NCBI RefSeq assembly: GCF_009932475.1
Contig: NZ_BJOV01000005.1
Location: 992,001-1,056,000 of the forward strand
Source of the DNA: Gordonia spumicola
Lineage (GTDB): Bacteria; Actinomycetota; Actinomycetes; Mycobacteriales; Mycobacteriaceae
DNA: 64,000 bases
Direction: 5' to 3'
Each line of letters begins with the position of its first letter. Positions within the stretch are counted from its first letter, which is position 1. The notes beneath the pieces were generated by a model. That model saw nothing but the letters and a program-made list of their open reading frames with translations, ran no database searches and was not told the origin of the DNA. Below, piece by piece: positions 19,579 to 32,630 of the stretch. Both the position numbers and the translations under genes were made by a program.

Positions 19579-21014
19579 CGGTCACCGATCCCGCCGCCCC
19601 GCAGCAGTTGACGCAGGAAGAGACGATCGCTTCCTTCGACCGCTACGGGTACGGCTGGTCCGACAGCGACGACGCAGGCGCCGCCGCTCAGCGCGGTCTG
19701 TCCGAGGCTGTCGTCCGCGACATCTCCTCGAAGAAGAACGAGCCCGAATGGATGCTCGAACAGCGTCTCAAGGCGCTGCGCATCTTCGACAGGAAGCCGA
19801 TGCCCAGCTGGGGCGGCGACCTGTCGGGAATCGACTTCGACAACATCAAGTACTTCGTGCGGTCGACGGAGAAGCAGGCCGAGAGCTGGGAAGACCTCCC
19901 CGAGGACATCAAGAACACGTACGACAAGCTCGGCATCCCCGAGGCGGAGAAGCAGCGCCTCGTGGCCGGCGTCGCCGCACAGTACGAGTCGGAGGTCGTC
20001 TACCACCAGATCCGCGAGGACCTGGAGGAGAAGGGCGTCATCTTCCTCGACACCGACAGCGGCCTGCGCGAGCACCCGGAGATCTTCCAGGAGTACTTCG
20101 GCAGCGTCATCCCCGCAGGCGACAACAAGTTCTCCGCGCTGAACACCTCCGTCTGGTCGGGCGGATCGTTCATCTACGTGCCGCCGGGCGTGCACGTGGA
20201 CATCCCGTTGCAGGCGTACTTCCGCATCAATACCGAGAACATGGGCCAGTTCGAGCGGACGCTGATCATCGTCGACGAGGAGGCCTACGTCCACTACGTC
20301 GAGGGCTGCACCGCGCCGATCTACAAGTCCGACTCCCTGCATTCGGCGGTCGTCGAGATCGTCGTCAAGAAGGGCGGTCGTTGCCGCTACACGACCATCC
20401 AGAACTGGTCGAACAACGTCTACAACCTGGTCACCAAGCGTGCCAAGGCCGAGGCGGGCGCGACGATGGAATGGGTTGACGGCAACATCGGCTCCAAGGT
20501 CACGATGAAGTACCCGGCCGTCTGGCTGACCGGCGAGCACGCCAAGGGCGAGGTGCTCTCGGTCGCGTTCGCGGGTGAGGGCCAGCACCAGGACACCGGC
20601 TCCAAGATGGTGCACCTCGCGCCGTACACCTCGAGCAACATCGTCTCGAAGTCGGTGGCGCGCGGGGGCGGCCGCTCGTCGTACCGCGGTCTGATCAAGG
20701 TCAACCCCGGAGCGCACGGCAGCCGGTCGACGGTCCAGTGCGACGCGCTGCTCGTCGATCAGATCAGCCGCAGCGACACGTACCCCTACGTCGACATCCG
20801 CGAGGACGACGTCACGATGGGACACGAGGCGACGGTCTCCAAGGTCAGCGACGATCAGCTCTTCTACCTGATGAGTCGTGGACTCACCGAGGAGGAGGCG
20901 ATGGCGATGGTCGTGCGCGGCTTCGTGGAGCCGATCGCCAAGGAACTGCCGATGGAATACGCACTCGAGCTCAACCGGCTCATCGAACTGCAGATGGAAG
21001 GATCGGTCGGCTGA
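19575..21014 (+). CDS. sufB: Fe-S cluster assembly scaffold SufB
   Basis: Scaffold subunit of the SufBCD complex on which Fe-S clusters are built. The 479-residue protein carries the conserved blocks [26 protein letters not shown] and [22 protein letters not shown]. The sequence is continuous: it lacks the intein insertion known in the M. tuberculosis SufB. The ATG at 19575 overlaps the sufR stop and follows GGAAAGG. sufD starts within the stop (TGATG). Confidence 0.97.
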   Translation: MTVTDPAAPQQLTQEETIASFDRYGYGWSDSDDAGAAAQRGLSEAVVRDISSKKNEPEWMLEQRLKALRIFDRKPMPSWGGDLSGIDFDNIKYFVRSTEKQAESWEDLPEDIKNTYDKLGIPEAEKQRLVAGVAAQYESEVVYHQIREDLEEKGVIFLDTDSGLREHPEIFQEYFGSVIPAGDNKFSALNTSVWSGGSFIYVPPGVHVDIPLQAYFRINTENMGQFERTLIIVDEEAYVHYVEGCTAPIYKSDSLHSAVVEIVVKKGGRCRYTTIQNWSNNVYNLVTKRAKAEAGATMEWVDGNIGSKVTMKYPAVWLTGEHAKGEVLSVAFAGEGQHQDTGSKMVHLAPYTSSNIVSKSVARGGGRSSYRGLIKVNPGAHGSRSTVQCDALLVDQISRSDTYPYVDIREDDVTMGHEATVSKVSDDQLFYLMSRGLTEEEAMAMVVRGFVEPIAKELPMEYALELNRLIELQMEGSVG

Positions 21015-22201
21015 TGGCAGACCTCGAGACCACAGCCCCCGGAGCGGGCGCCGGAAGCGTCGTCGTCAACAAGGGCGAGATGTTCTCGTCGTTCGACGTC
21101 GACGCGTTCGAGGTGCCCGCGCAGCGCGAAGAGGCCTGGCGGTTCACGCCGTTCCGTCGCCTGCGCGGACTGCACGACGGCAGCGCCCCGGCCACGGCGA
21201 CGGTCGACTACGCGGTGACCGAACTGTTCGACGGTGTGACCGTCGAGACCGTCGGCCGCGACGACGCCCGCCTGGGGACGGGCGGCACGCCGTTCGACCG
21301 CATCGCGGCCCAGGCCTACTCCTCCTTCACCTCGGCCACCGTGCTGACCGTGAAGAAGGAAGCCCAGGTCGCCGAGCCCGTCTTCGTCACCCTCGACGGA
21401 CCGGGTGAGGGTCAGGTCGCGTACACGCACCTCCAGATCCACGCCGAGTCGTTCTCGAAGGCGGTCATCGTCCTCGACCAGCGGGGCAGCGGCACCATCG
21501 GCGAGAACGTCGAGTTCGTCGTCGACGACAGCGCACACCTGACGGTCGTCAACGTGCACGACTGGGCGGACGACGCCGTCCACGTGAGCGCACACCATAT
21601 CTCGGTGGGACGCGACGCCGCGATCCGCCACTTCGCGGTCAGTCTCGGCGGCGACCTCGTCCGGCTGTCGCCGCACGTCCAGTACCGCGCGCCCGGCGGC
21701 GACGCCGAACTGTGGGGCCTGTACTTCGCCGACGCGGGACAGCACCTCGAGCAGCGTCTCCTCGTCGACCACTCGGCGCCGAACTGCCGCTCGCACGTCA
21801 CCTACAAGGGCGCCCTCCAGGGCGACACCTCCGGCGACAAGCGCGGCGAGGCGCACACGGTCTGGATCGGCGATGTGCTGATCCGCCCGACGGCGGAGGG
21901 CACCGACACCTACGAGCTGAACCGCAACCTCGTCCTCACCGACAACGCGCGCGCCGACTCGGTCCCGAACCTGGAGATCGAGACCGGCGAGATCGTGGGC
22001 GCCGGCCATGCGAGCGCCACCGGCCGGTTCGACGACGAACAGCTCTTCTACCTGCAGGCACGCGGCATTCCGGAGGACCAGGCCCGTCGCCTGGTGATCC
22101 GCGGCTTCTTCGGCGAGGTGCTCGCCAAGATCGCGGTCCCCGACCTCCGTGAGCGACTCGAGGCGGCCATCGAGGCCGAACTCGAGACCGCAGGCGCCTG
22201 A
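21014..22201 (+). CDS. sufD: Fe-S cluster assembly protein SufD
   Basis: Paralog of SufB that completes the SufBC2D scaffold. The 395-residue protein shares with SufB the C-terminal block GHASATGRFDDEQLFYLQARG followed by EDQARRLVIRGFF. The N-terminal part is variable (AWRFTPFRRLRGL). It begins at the overlapping TGATG junction with sufB. A 36-bp gap with an AAGGA ribosome binding site separates it from sufC. Confidence 0.95.
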   Translation: MADLETTAPGAGAGSVVVNKGEMFSSFDVDAFEVPAQREEAWRFTPFRRLRGLHDGSAPATATVDYAVTELFDGVTVETVGRDDARLGTGGTPFDRIAAQAYSSFTSATVLTVKKEAQVAEPVFVTLDGPGEGQVAYTHLQIHAESFSKAVIVLDQRGSGTIGENVEFVVDDSAHLTVVNVHDWADDAVHVSAHHISVGRDAAIRHFAVSLGGDLVRLSPHVQYRAPGGDAELWGLYFADAGQHLEQRLLVDHSAPNCRSHVTYKGALQGDTSGDKRGEAHTVWIGDVLIRPTAEGTDTYELNRNLVLTDNARADSVPNLEIETGEIVGAGHASATGRFDDEQLFYLQARGIPEDQARRLVIRGFFGEVLAKIAVPDLRERLEAAIEAELETAGA

Positions 22202-22237
22202 CATTCACACTTCACACACGAAGGAACTCCACTTCAC

Positions 22238-24278
<2,041 letters not shown>

Positions 24279-24280
24279 CC

Positions 24281-24730
24281 GTGCGGATGGAGCAGATGTA
24301 CCAGGACGTGATCCTGGACCACTACAAGCACCCGCACGGTCGCGGCCTGCGGGACCCGTTCGACGCCGAAGTCCATCACGTCAACCCGACCTGCGGTGAC
24401 GAGATCACGCTGCGCGTGTCCGTCGTCGACGGCGAGATCGCCGACGTCTCCTACGACGGGCAGGGCTGCTCGATCTCGCAGGCGTCGACGTCGGTGCTGT
24501 TCGACCAGATCGTGGGACTGCGCGTCGCCGACGCGATGACGGCGCTCGACTCGTTCAACGCGATGATGGCCTCGCGCGGACAGGACGACGGCGACGAAGA
24601 CCTGATCGGCGACGGCATCGCCTTCGCCGGCGTGAGCAAGTACCCGGCGCGCGTCAAATGCGCGCTGCTCGGGTGGATGGCATTCAAGGACGCGGTCGCA
24701 CAGACCGTGGACGCACAGACTGGAGGGTGA
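24281..24730 (+). CDS. sufU: sulfur-transfer protein SufU
   Basis: Zinc-containing acceptor that takes sulfur from SufS. The protein has about 149 residues. Three conserved cysteines are visible, in NPTCGDEI, QGCSISQAS and VKCALLGW, plus a conserved Asp after the first. The GTG at 24281 (VRMEQMYQDVILDHYK) is 2 nt after the sufS stop and matches the family N-terminus. ATG 24287 is an alternative. Confidence 0.93.
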   Translation: MRMEQMYQDVILDHYKHPHGRGLRDPFDAEVHHVNPTCGDEITLRVSVVDGEIADVSYDGQGCSISQASTSVLFDQIVGLRVADAMTALDSFNAMMASRGQDDGDEDLIGDGIAFAGVSKYPARVKCALLGWMAFKDAVAQTVDAQTGG

Positions 24731-24732
24731 CC

Positions 24733-25071
24733 ATGACCGATACCGTGGCGACCTCGCTGCCGAGCGAGGACGACGTCGAAGAGGCGATGCGCGACGTCGT
24801 CGACCCCGAACTGGGCATCAACGTCGTCGATCTGGGGCTGGTCTACGGCTTCGAGATCAACGACGACGCCGCAGTGAAGCTCGACATGACGCTCACGTCG
24901 CCCGCCTGCCCGTTGACCGACGTCATCGAGGACCAGACGCGCAACGCGCTCGTGACGAGCGGTCTGTGCACCGATGTCGAGATCAACTGGGTCTGGATCC
25001 CCGCGTGGGGCCCGGACAAGATCACCGACGACGGACGCGAACAGCTCCGCGCATTGGGCTTCACCGTCTAG
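24733..25071 (+). CDS. sufT: SufT-type metal-sulfur cluster maturation factor (MIP18/PaaD-like)
   Basis: DUF59-family protein that helps mature Fe-S proteins. The 112 residues include the family pattern DVVDPELGINVVDLGLVYG near the N-terminus and the conserved cysteine in LTSPACPLTD. It is the last gene of the suf operon, 2 nt after sufU with an AGGGTG ribosome binding site. A strong hairpin follows. Confidence 0.92.
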   Translation: MTDTVATSLPSEDDVEEAMRDVVDPELGINVVDLGLVYGFEINDDAAVKLDMTLTSPACPLTDVIEDQTRNALVTSGLCTDVEINWVWIPAWGPDKITDDGREQLRALGFTV

Positions 25072-25108
25072 TCTTCGACACGCGAACCCGGCGCATCACG
25101 ACGCACCC

Positions 25109-25145
25109 GAGGCGGGCCTGTAACCAGCGGTTACGGGCCCGCCTC
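25109..25145. terminator. suf operon terminator hairpin
   Basis: The left arm GAGGCGGGCC-T-GTAACC pairs with GGTTAC-G-GGCCCGCCTC around an AGC loop (16 paired bases, one mismatch). It lies 38 bp after the sufT stop. The rest of 25146-25293 has no gene. Confidence 0.85.
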
Positions 25146-25293
25146 CGGTCGTCTGTGGCATGGATCATACGCACGACGCGTCAAATCTGTGCCGCATGAA
25201 CGAGTTTCACCGGGCATGAACTTTCGCTCGGCGGATCCGGTGTCAGCATGTGACGAGCGCCATAACGGGCGCCGAACACTGGAGGAAATTCAG

Positions 25294-26082
25294 ATGCACC
25301 ACGTTCACACTCTCCGTACCCGATTGGCCGCGGCGGTCCTCGTCGCGGCGGCGTCGTTCGGGTTCGCGGCACCCGTCCACGCCGAACCCGCGGCGCCTGC
25401 CGAGATCACTCTGACGTTGGTCCGCCACGCCGAGTCCGCGGGCAACGCGTCCGGCCTCGTCGACACGAAGACGCCGGGTCCGGACCTGACCGAACTCGGC
25501 CGAACCCAGGCGCGACAGGTCGCGGCACTGCTCGCCGACCGCGGATTCGACGGCGTGTACGCGTCGCGGATGGTGCGCACCCAGCAGACGGCCACGCCGC
25601 TCGCCCGGACGCTGCACAAGCGGATCGTCGTCCTGCCCGGCGTCCACGAGATCCTGGCAGGCGACTACGAGGGCTCCAAGGAGGCCGACGCGCAGACCGG
25701 GTACATGGTGGCTCCGATGAAGTGGCTGCGCGGCGACCTGACCGCGCGCATCCCCGGCGCGGAGAGCGGCACCGAGTTCAAGCAGCGCGTCGACTCGTCG
25801 ATCGACACCGTCGTCAAGCAGGGCAAGAAGAATCCGGTGATCTTCTCGCACGGCGGCACGATCATGATCTGGGCGATGCTGACCGCGACCAACGGTCGTG
25901 ACTACGCGGCGAAGATCCAGACCGACTACCTGCGCAACGTCGGACGAGTCGTGCTCAAGGGCAACCCGACGACCGGCTGGAAGATCGTCGAATGGGACGG
26001 CAAGCCGACACTGCCGACGGTGCCCGACTGCGTCTCGACGGGCTCGGGAACCTTCGACCCCACGACGTTCGCACCCTGCTGA
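25294..26082 (+). CDS. secreted histidine phosphatase family protein
   Basis: Phosphoglycerate-mutase-like phosphatase, 262 residues. A signal peptide covers residues 1-30 (RTRLAAAVLVAAASFGFAAPVHA), so it acts outside the membrane. The catalytic RHG-type motif appears as LTLVRHAESAGN near residue 45. The second histidine is in VIFSHGGTIMIW near residue 190. A cysteine pair near the C-terminus (PDCVSTG...FAPC) could form a disulfide. It has a strong GGAGGA ribosome binding site (25281-25286). The substrate is unknown. Confidence 0.85.
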   Translation: MHHVHTLRTRLAAAVLVAAASFGFAAPVHAEPAAPAEITLTLVRHAESAGNASGLVDTKTPGPDLTELGRTQARQVAALLADRGFDGVYASRMVRTQQTATPLARTLHKRIVVLPGVHEILAGDYEGSKEADAQTGYMVAPMKWLRGDLTARIPGAESGTEFKQRVDSSIDTVVKQGKKNPVIFSHGGTIMIWAMLTATNGRDYAAKIQTDYLRNVGRVVLKGNPTTGWKIVEWDGKPTLPTVPDCVSTGSGTFDPTTFAPC

Positions 26083-26187
26083 CGCCTCCGGCGACGCGCG
26101 CACCCGACTGCCGGGATCCGGCGAGGTGCGCGCGTCGTTCGCGTCGCGGGCGGAATAGTCGGCGGCGATCTGAGGTTAGATACCCGT

Positions 26188-26547
26188 ATGGCAACAATTG
26201 ATCTGACCGGCTCCGACTTCGAGCAGACCATCATCGACAACAAGATCGTCCTCGTCGACTTCTGGGCCGAATGGTGCGGTCCGTGCAAGCAGTTCGCTCC
26301 GACGTTCGCGGCCGCGTCGGAGAAGTTCGACGACGTCGTCTTCGCCAAGGTCGACACCGAGGCGCAGCAGCAGCTCGCGGCCGCCGCGAGCATTCGTTCG
26401 ATCCCGACGATCATGGCTTTCAAGGACGGTCATCTCGTGTTCAACGAGGCCGGAGCCCTTCCGCCGCAGGCGTTGGAGTCGCTGATCGATCAGCTCAAGG
26501 AACTCGACGTCGAGAAGGCGCTGCGCGAGAGCGGGCAGGCGCAGTAA
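26188..26547 (+). CDS. trxA: thioredoxin
   Basis: Cytosolic dithiol-disulfide reductant, 119 residues. The redox motif is WCGPC (C30 and C33) and the cis-proline is in RSIPTIMAF. A TTAGAT box at 26176-26181 lies 6 nt before the ATG, suggesting leaderless expression. It sits alone between the phosphatase and lipoprotein 1 and is followed by a clear hairpin. Confidence 0.92.
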   Translation: MATIDLTGSDFEQTIIDNKIVLVDFWAEWCGPCKQFAPTFAAASEKFDDVVFAKVDTEAQQQLAAAASIRSIPTIMAFKDGHLVFNEAGALPPQALESLIDQLKELDVEKALRESGQAQ

Positions 26548-26560
26548 GAGGTCGCAGTTC

Positions 26561-26598
26561 TGGTCGTCGGACACCCCTCGTGCAACGTCCGACGACCA
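26561..26598. terminator. trxA terminator hairpin
   Basis: TGGTCGTCGGAC (26561-26572) pairs perfectly with GTCCGACGACCA (26587-26598) around a 14-nt loop. An outer GCAG/CTGC pairing extends the stem. Confidence 0.8.
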
Positions 26599-26672
26599 TC
26601 TGCGAACGTAGGTTATCGGAAATCCGGAGCGCCTGTACAACCCGGTAATTCGTTCGGATGAGCGATGCGGCC

Positions 26673-26678
26673 TACCAT
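26673..26678 (+). promoter_or_regulatory. -10 element, leaderless lipoprotein 1
   Basis: TACCAT ends 7 nt before the ATG at 26686. Confidence 0.55.
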
Positions 26679-26685
26679 CGTCGTC

Positions 26686-27834
26686 ATGCGGAAGCCTACT
26701 CGCGTCGCCACGGCGGCGGTCGTACTCGTCTCGGCGGTCAGTGTGCTCGTCGGTTGCACGGTGGACGGGAAGCCGACTCGCGGCCCGGTCGACCTCGATC
26801 TCGGAAAGTACGGTTCGATGCAGGGGCAGACCCTGCCGGACGCGACGACCGAGTCGGCGTGGGCCAAGCTCCGCGCGGTCCGACTGGCGGATCACATGGT
26901 GTTCCCCGTCGACGTCGACCCTGGGCTCGTGTCGCTGAAGATGCCGACGATGCCGATGCCGGTTCCGAAGAACCTGACGCTGTCCATGCCGGACGCCGAC
27001 ACGTTGCCGTCGATGAAGGACTACCAGTACGGGTTCTCGGTGTCGGCAGGCGACAAACCGAACGACTTCGGCATCAATCACATGGTGATGAGATTCACCG
27101 ATGATCGGGCCGCGGGCGCAGCGCTCACCGAGTGGGGCGGCCTGACGTCGAAGCCCAAAGACTGGTACAAGCCCGGCGGTGGAAAGGTGTCCGTCGACGG
27201 GATGCCCGCCGACGCGATCGTCGTCCACCGCGTCGGCTCGACGGACGGCAGCCACAAGTACATGGCGGTCGCCCGAAGCGGTTCGTACCTCATCTACACC
27301 TGGGCCGACTCGAAGGACGAGTCGTGGGCGAAGCGCGCGGTCGTGACGGCATACCAGAAGCAGAAGGCGCTGCTGGACGCGATCGGCCCCGACGACCCGA
27401 GCCGCAACCCCGATCCGACGGGCCTGATCCGAGGCACGGTGAAGGTGGGGGCGGACGATCGGGATCCGACATCGGAGACGGTGTGGGGCCAGCGCGGCGC
27501 GGCCCTGCTGTACTCGAACGGCCCCGAAGCGTTCGGCGAGCTGCAGAAGGCGGGGATCACCGTCGCCGCGATCAACCAGACCCAGGCGTACCGGGCGGGC
27601 AGCGCCGCGCAGGCCGAGGGCTGGCGCAAGTACCTGATCAAGGACTTCGGCGACGACACGTCACGCAATGCGGCGAGCCCGCGAGACCTGTCGACGGCCA
27701 CGTGCGTCCAGAAGGACGACAGAGCCGGGTGCTTCGTCGTCGTCGGTTCGTACGTCGGCGAGGCCTACAGCACCACTCTGGTCGACGCCCAGCAGCAGAT
27801 CTCCGCCGCCTACACGTTCCTCAAGACGCTCTGA
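26686..27834 (+). CDS. paralogous lipoprotein 1 (unknown function)
   Basis: The 382-residue exported lipoprotein has a basic N-terminus, a hydrophobic stretch and a lipobox LVGC with acylated C24. A GCxVDGxPxRGPVDLDxGxY block follows at once. It is a clear paralog of the protein at 29801-30943: both carry ADHxVF, YGFxVSAG, RNPDPTGLxRG, GQRGAAxL and SPRDLxxAxC in the same order. I think this corresponds to the actinobacterial DUF7373 lipoproteins; role unknown. The stop lies 2 bp from the converging lycopene cyclase stop. Confidence 0.85.
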   Translation: MRKPTRVATAAVVLVSAVSVLVGCTVDGKPTRGPVDLDLGKYGSMQGQTLPDATTESAWAKLRAVRLADHMVFPVDVDPGLVSLKMPTMPMPVPKNLTLSMPDADTLPSMKDYQYGFSVSAGDKPNDFGINHMVMRFTDDRAAGAALTEWGGLTSKPKDWYKPGGGKVSVDGMPADAIVVHRVGSTDGSHKYMAVARSGSYLIYTWADSKDESWAKRAVVTAYQKQKALLDAIGPDDPSRNPDPTGLIRGTVKVGADDRDPTSETVWGQRGAALLYSNGPEAFGELQKAGITVAAINQTQAYRAGSAAQAEGWRKYLIKDFGDDTSRNAASPRDLSTATCVQKDDRAGCFVVVGSYVGEAYSTTLVDAQQQISAAYTFLKTL

Positions 27835-27836
27835 CC

Positions 27837-28937
27837 TCACGACCTCCCGACGATCGAGCCGACCGACCGCGCGGCGACCGCAAGCTTGCACCGCGGGGGG
27901 AGTCGGACGAACACCGACCACATCGCCGCGGCCACACCGACGGCGTCGTCTCGGGTCGACAGGTATCGACGCGCGGTCGCGACGTCGAGGCCGAAGAACG
28001 CGTCGAAGAAGGTCGGCAGGTGGTCGCCGGTGAGACCGAGCAGTGCGTCGAGTCCGATCAACCGCAGTCGGTACGCGACCTTCGCCCGCCGCGTCCACAA
28101 TGCGGTGGTCGGGTCCAGGCCCGAGGCGATCGCGTCGACGACCACGTCGACGGCGTTCAACGACTGCGCGACGCTGTAGCCTGTCGCCGGGTTCATCAGG
28201 CCGCCGGCGGCGCCGAACCGGAGCGGCTCGTCGCCGCGCCGCCGCCACGGCCGTGATCCGGTGCGCAACGGGAAGTCGACGCGTTCGTCGACGCGATCCG
28301 GTGCGCCACGCGACACGTTGCGGGCGGCGAGTTCGTCGACCGGAATCGGAGGACGCCCCGCCAGGCACGTCTCCTCGATCAGTCGCCGACCCCCGCCGAG
28401 CGGGATCCGGTAGCCGAACGACGGCTCTCCATCGCCGACCCGCCGCCAGTCCATCAGCACCACCGACGTGTCGGCCGAGTCGACGACGGCGCCCGCGGCG
28501 GTCTGTCGAGGTCGGTCGGCGTGGTCGCCGGTGACCGCTCCGCGAGCGTCGACGACGTGCCGCGCGCGGATGACCGTTCCGTCGGCGCAGGTCACGAGGT
28601 CGGTGGTGACGGAGGTCGCCCGAGCCGCGACGATCGTCGACGCGGTCAGCGTCAACGCGGCCTGCAGCCGGGTCGTGTCCAGGACGGCGTATCCGCGTTC
28701 GACGACGTGTTCGTCCGGAGTGAAGACCGTGATCGTCGACGACGTCGACGCGGCGACGCCGGGATCGAGCCATTCGGGGAAGTCGTCGGCATACATCCCG
28801 TACGTCGCGGTCCACCGACGATCCGGGGCGGGATCGATCACGGCGACACGGAGGCCTGCCGCGCAGGCGCGGTGGGCCAGCGCTCGGCCCGCCGGACCTG
28901 CTCCGACCACCGCGAGGTCGAAACCGTCGGCGGTCAC
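27837..28937 (-). CDS. lycopene cyclase family protein (CrtY/CrtL type)
   Basis: FAD-dependent enzyme of the lycopene beta/epsilon-cyclase family, 366 residues, expected to cyclise the ends of lycopene in carotenoid synthesis. The N-terminal dinucleotide motif is AVVGAGPAGRALAHRA. Family blocks YGMYADDFPEW, GYRIPLGG, FGAAGGLMNPATGYSVAQSL and FFDAFFGL are visible. The GTG at 28937 overlaps the SDR stop as GTGA. No phytoene synthase or desaturase is in the window, so the substrate must come from genes elsewhere, or the enzyme acts on another polyene. Confidence 0.85.
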   Translation of the reverse strand: MTADGFDLAVVGAGPAGRALAHRACAAGLRVAVIDPAPDRRWTATYGMYADDFPEWLDPGVAASTSSTITVFTPDEHVVERGYAVLDTTRLQAALTLTASTIVAARATSVTTDLVTCADGTVIRARHVVDARGAVTGDHADRPRQTAAGAVVDSADTSVVLMDWRRVGDGEPSFGYRIPLGGGRRLIEETCLAGRPPIPVDELAARNVSRGAPDRVDERVDFPLRTGSRPWRRRGDEPLRFGAAGGLMNPATGYSVAQSLNAVDVVVDAIASGLDPTTALWTRRAKVAYRLRLIGLDALLGLTGDHLPTFFDAFFGLDVATARRYLSTRDDAVGVAAAMWSVFVRLPPRCKLAVAARSVGSIVGRS

Positions 28938-29716
28938 ATGCCGCCGGTGGCGAGCAGTCCGCCGTCGACGCGGAGGGTCTCGCCGGTGATCCACGCCGCG
29001 CCGTCGCCGACCAGGAAGGCGACTGCCTGCGCGATGTCCTCGGGAGTGCCGAGTCGTTTCATGGGGTAGGGCGCGGCCGCCGCATCCTCGCCGCCCGCGA
29101 CGAGGGCGGCCGCGAACCTCGTCTTCACGATGCCGGGCGCGATCGCATTGACGCGGATCGACGGTCCGAGCTGCCACGCGAGTTCTTCGGTGAGGCGGAT
29201 CAACGCGGCCTTCGACGCGCCGTACGCGGCGATCACGCCCGTCGACCGGAGGCCGGCCACCGACGCGATGTTGACGACGGCTCCGCCGCTCGCCGCCATC
29301 CCCGCCTTGTGCGCCTCCTGGATGTAGCCGAGGGCCGCGACGACGTTGGTGTCCAGGAGCTTGCGGAACCCGTCCAGATCGGCCTGCATGAGATCGCCGA
29401 AGACGGGATTGATGCCCGTGTTGTTGACGAGGATGTCGATTCCGCCGTGTGCGACGGCCGCGGCGACGGCGTCGGCCCGATGCGCGGGATCGCCGGTGTT
29501 GCCCGCGACCACCGCGACGGCTGCTCCGGGGACGGCCGCGCGGATCGCGTCGGCGGATTCGGCGAGAGCGTCGGCCTTGCGTCCGGTGATGACGACGGCC
29601 GAACCTCGGGCGGCGAGTTCGGTTGCGACGGCCAGGCCGATGCCGCGGCTGCCGCCCGTGACGAGTGCACTGCGTCCGGTGAGGTCGGTGGAGGAGGTCA
29701 CGCTCGAAGAAGTCAT
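28934..29716 (-). CDS. short-chain dehydrogenase/reductase
   Basis: Classical SDR, 260 residues, NAD(P)-dependent. The cofactor motif TGGSRGIG is near residue 20. NNTG appears in place of the common NNAG. The catalytic Ser is in VNIASVAG and the YGASK motif is near residue 165. It is translationally coupled to the lycopene cyclase, suggesting a role in tailoring the carotenoid, but the substrate cannot be read from sequence. Start ATG at 29716. Confidence 0.88.
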   Translation of the reverse strand: MTSSSVTSSTDLTGRSALVTGGSRGIGLAVATELAARGSAVVITGRKADALAESADAIRAAVPGAAVAVVAGNTGDPAHRADAVAAAVAHGGIDILVNNTGINPVFGDLMQADLDGFRKLLDTNVVAALGYIQEAHKAGMAASGGAVVNIASVAGLRSTGVIAAYGASKAALIRLTEELAWQLGPSIRVNAIAPGIVKTRFAAALVAGGEDAAAAPYPMKRLGTPEDIAQAVAFLVGDGAAWITGETLRVDGGLLATGGM

Positions 29717-29787
29717 GACGTCACGCTATGTCACCGAGCCGGTCGTCCGTTCGAATGGCTGAGCGCGAGTCGGGGGTGGGCGACGTT

Positions 29788-29793
29788 TAGGAT
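29788..29793 (+). promoter_or_regulatory. -10 element, leaderless lipoprotein 2
   Basis: TAGGAT ends 7 nt before the ATG at 29801. Confidence 0.5.
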
Positions 29794-29800
29794 CGGGCGC

Positions 29801-30943
29801 ATGCGACATTCACGCCGCCGCTCCGCCGCATTCGTCCTCTGTGCCGTTGCGCTCGTCGCCGGCTGCTCCGTCGACGGATCTCCGGTTCGCGGCCCCGTCG
29901 ACCTGGACACCGGCCCGTACCTGTCTCGACAGTCCTCCGCACTGACGCAGGCGACGACCGAGGTCGACTGGGCGCAGGTGCGTGGTGTGCGCCTCGCCGA
30001 TCACCTGGTGTTCGCGCGCGACATCGATCCGGTGCTCGCCGAACTGAAACTCCCGACCCAGCCGCTCGCGCGGGCGGAGAACCTGGCGACGGTCGCCGTC
30101 GGTGCGGCCGACACGCCGGCCGCGAAGTCGTTCGAGTACGGCTTCACGGTCTCGGCGGGCACGGAGGACGGCGACACCTCGGTGAACTACTCGCTCGTGA
30201 AGTTCACCGACGACGCCGCGGCCCGCGACGCCGTCACCCAGTTCGTCGTGCCGCTGTTGCGCAAGGACGAATACACACGGGTGGCCGAACTCACGCGCAT
30301 CGCCGGGCTTCCCGCGGACAGCCGCGCGGTGCACCAGACGAGCACGTACGGAGCGGAGACCACCATCGGGCTCAGCGCGGTCGGGCCGTACCTGATCCAC
30401 ACCTGGGCCCAGTCCGACAAGGCGAAGGACCGCGCATGGACCGAGCGGGCCGTGCTGGCCGGGTACGAGAAGCAGAAGCCGCTCGTCGACGCGATACCGC
30501 CGGAGAGCACCGATCGGAACCCGGACCCCACGGGGCTCATGCGCGGCAACGTCGCACCGGAGGAGGACGGTGACCCGCTCCAACACAGCGTCCTCGGGCA
30601 GCGGGGCGCCGCGGTGCTCTTCGACGACGGGCCGGGAGCGTTCGCCATGCTGCGGAAGGCGGGCGTGACGGCGGTCGCGATCGGCGACACGTGGGCGTAC
30701 CTCACGGCCGGAGAATCGCAGGCGCGCGGCCTGCGGGACTCGCTGATCGCCGAGTTCACCAGCGGGATCGGCCGAAAGGAGCCGAGTCCTCGAGATCTGC
30801 CGTCCGCGGCCTGCGCCGAGAACTCGGACAGGTTCTCGTGCTCCGTGGCGGTCGGCAAGCACGTAGGGACGGCGATGGGCGCCACGCTTGTCGAGGCGCA
30901 GCAGAAAGTGTCGGCTCAGTACACCTTCCTCTCGAAGATGTGA
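29801..30943 (+). CDS. paralogous lipoprotein 2 (unknown function)
   Basis: The 380-residue exported lipoprotein has lipobox LVAGC with acylated C22, then SVDGSPVRGPVDLDTGPY. It is collinear with the lipoprotein at 26686-27834 over its whole length, with conserved paired cysteines near the end (SAACAENSDRFSCSV). The promoter layout also matches (-10, 7 nt, ATG). The two copies flank the minus-strand lycopene cyclase/SDR pair. Function unknown. Confidence 0.85.
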   Translation: MRHSRRRSAAFVLCAVALVAGCSVDGSPVRGPVDLDTGPYLSRQSSALTQATTEVDWAQVRGVRLADHLVFARDIDPVLAELKLPTQPLARAENLATVAVGAADTPAAKSFEYGFTVSAGTEDGDTSVNYSLVKFTDDAAARDAVTQFVVPLLRKDEYTRVAELTRIAGLPADSRAVHQTSTYGAETTIGLSAVGPYLIHTWAQSDKAKDRAWTERAVLAGYEKQKPLVDAIPPESTDRNPDPTGLMRGNVAPEEDGDPLQHSVLGQRGAAVLFDDGPGAFAMLRKAGVTAVAIGDTWAYLTAGESQARGLRDSLIAEFTSGIGRKEPSPRDLPSAACAENSDRFSCSVAVGKHVGTAMGATLVEAQQKVSAQYTFLSKM

Positions 30944-30987
30944 GCGACCCGACCGCCGCGGATTGGCTCTCCGGCGACCGCGATCCG

Positions 30988-30993
30988 TACGAT
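30988..30993 (+). promoter_or_regulatory. -10 element, leaderless ABC-F gene
   Basis: TACGAT ends 8 nt before the GTG at 31002. Confidence 0.5.
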
Positions 30994-31001
30994 GGATCCT
31001 C

Positions 31002-32630
<1,629 letters not shown>

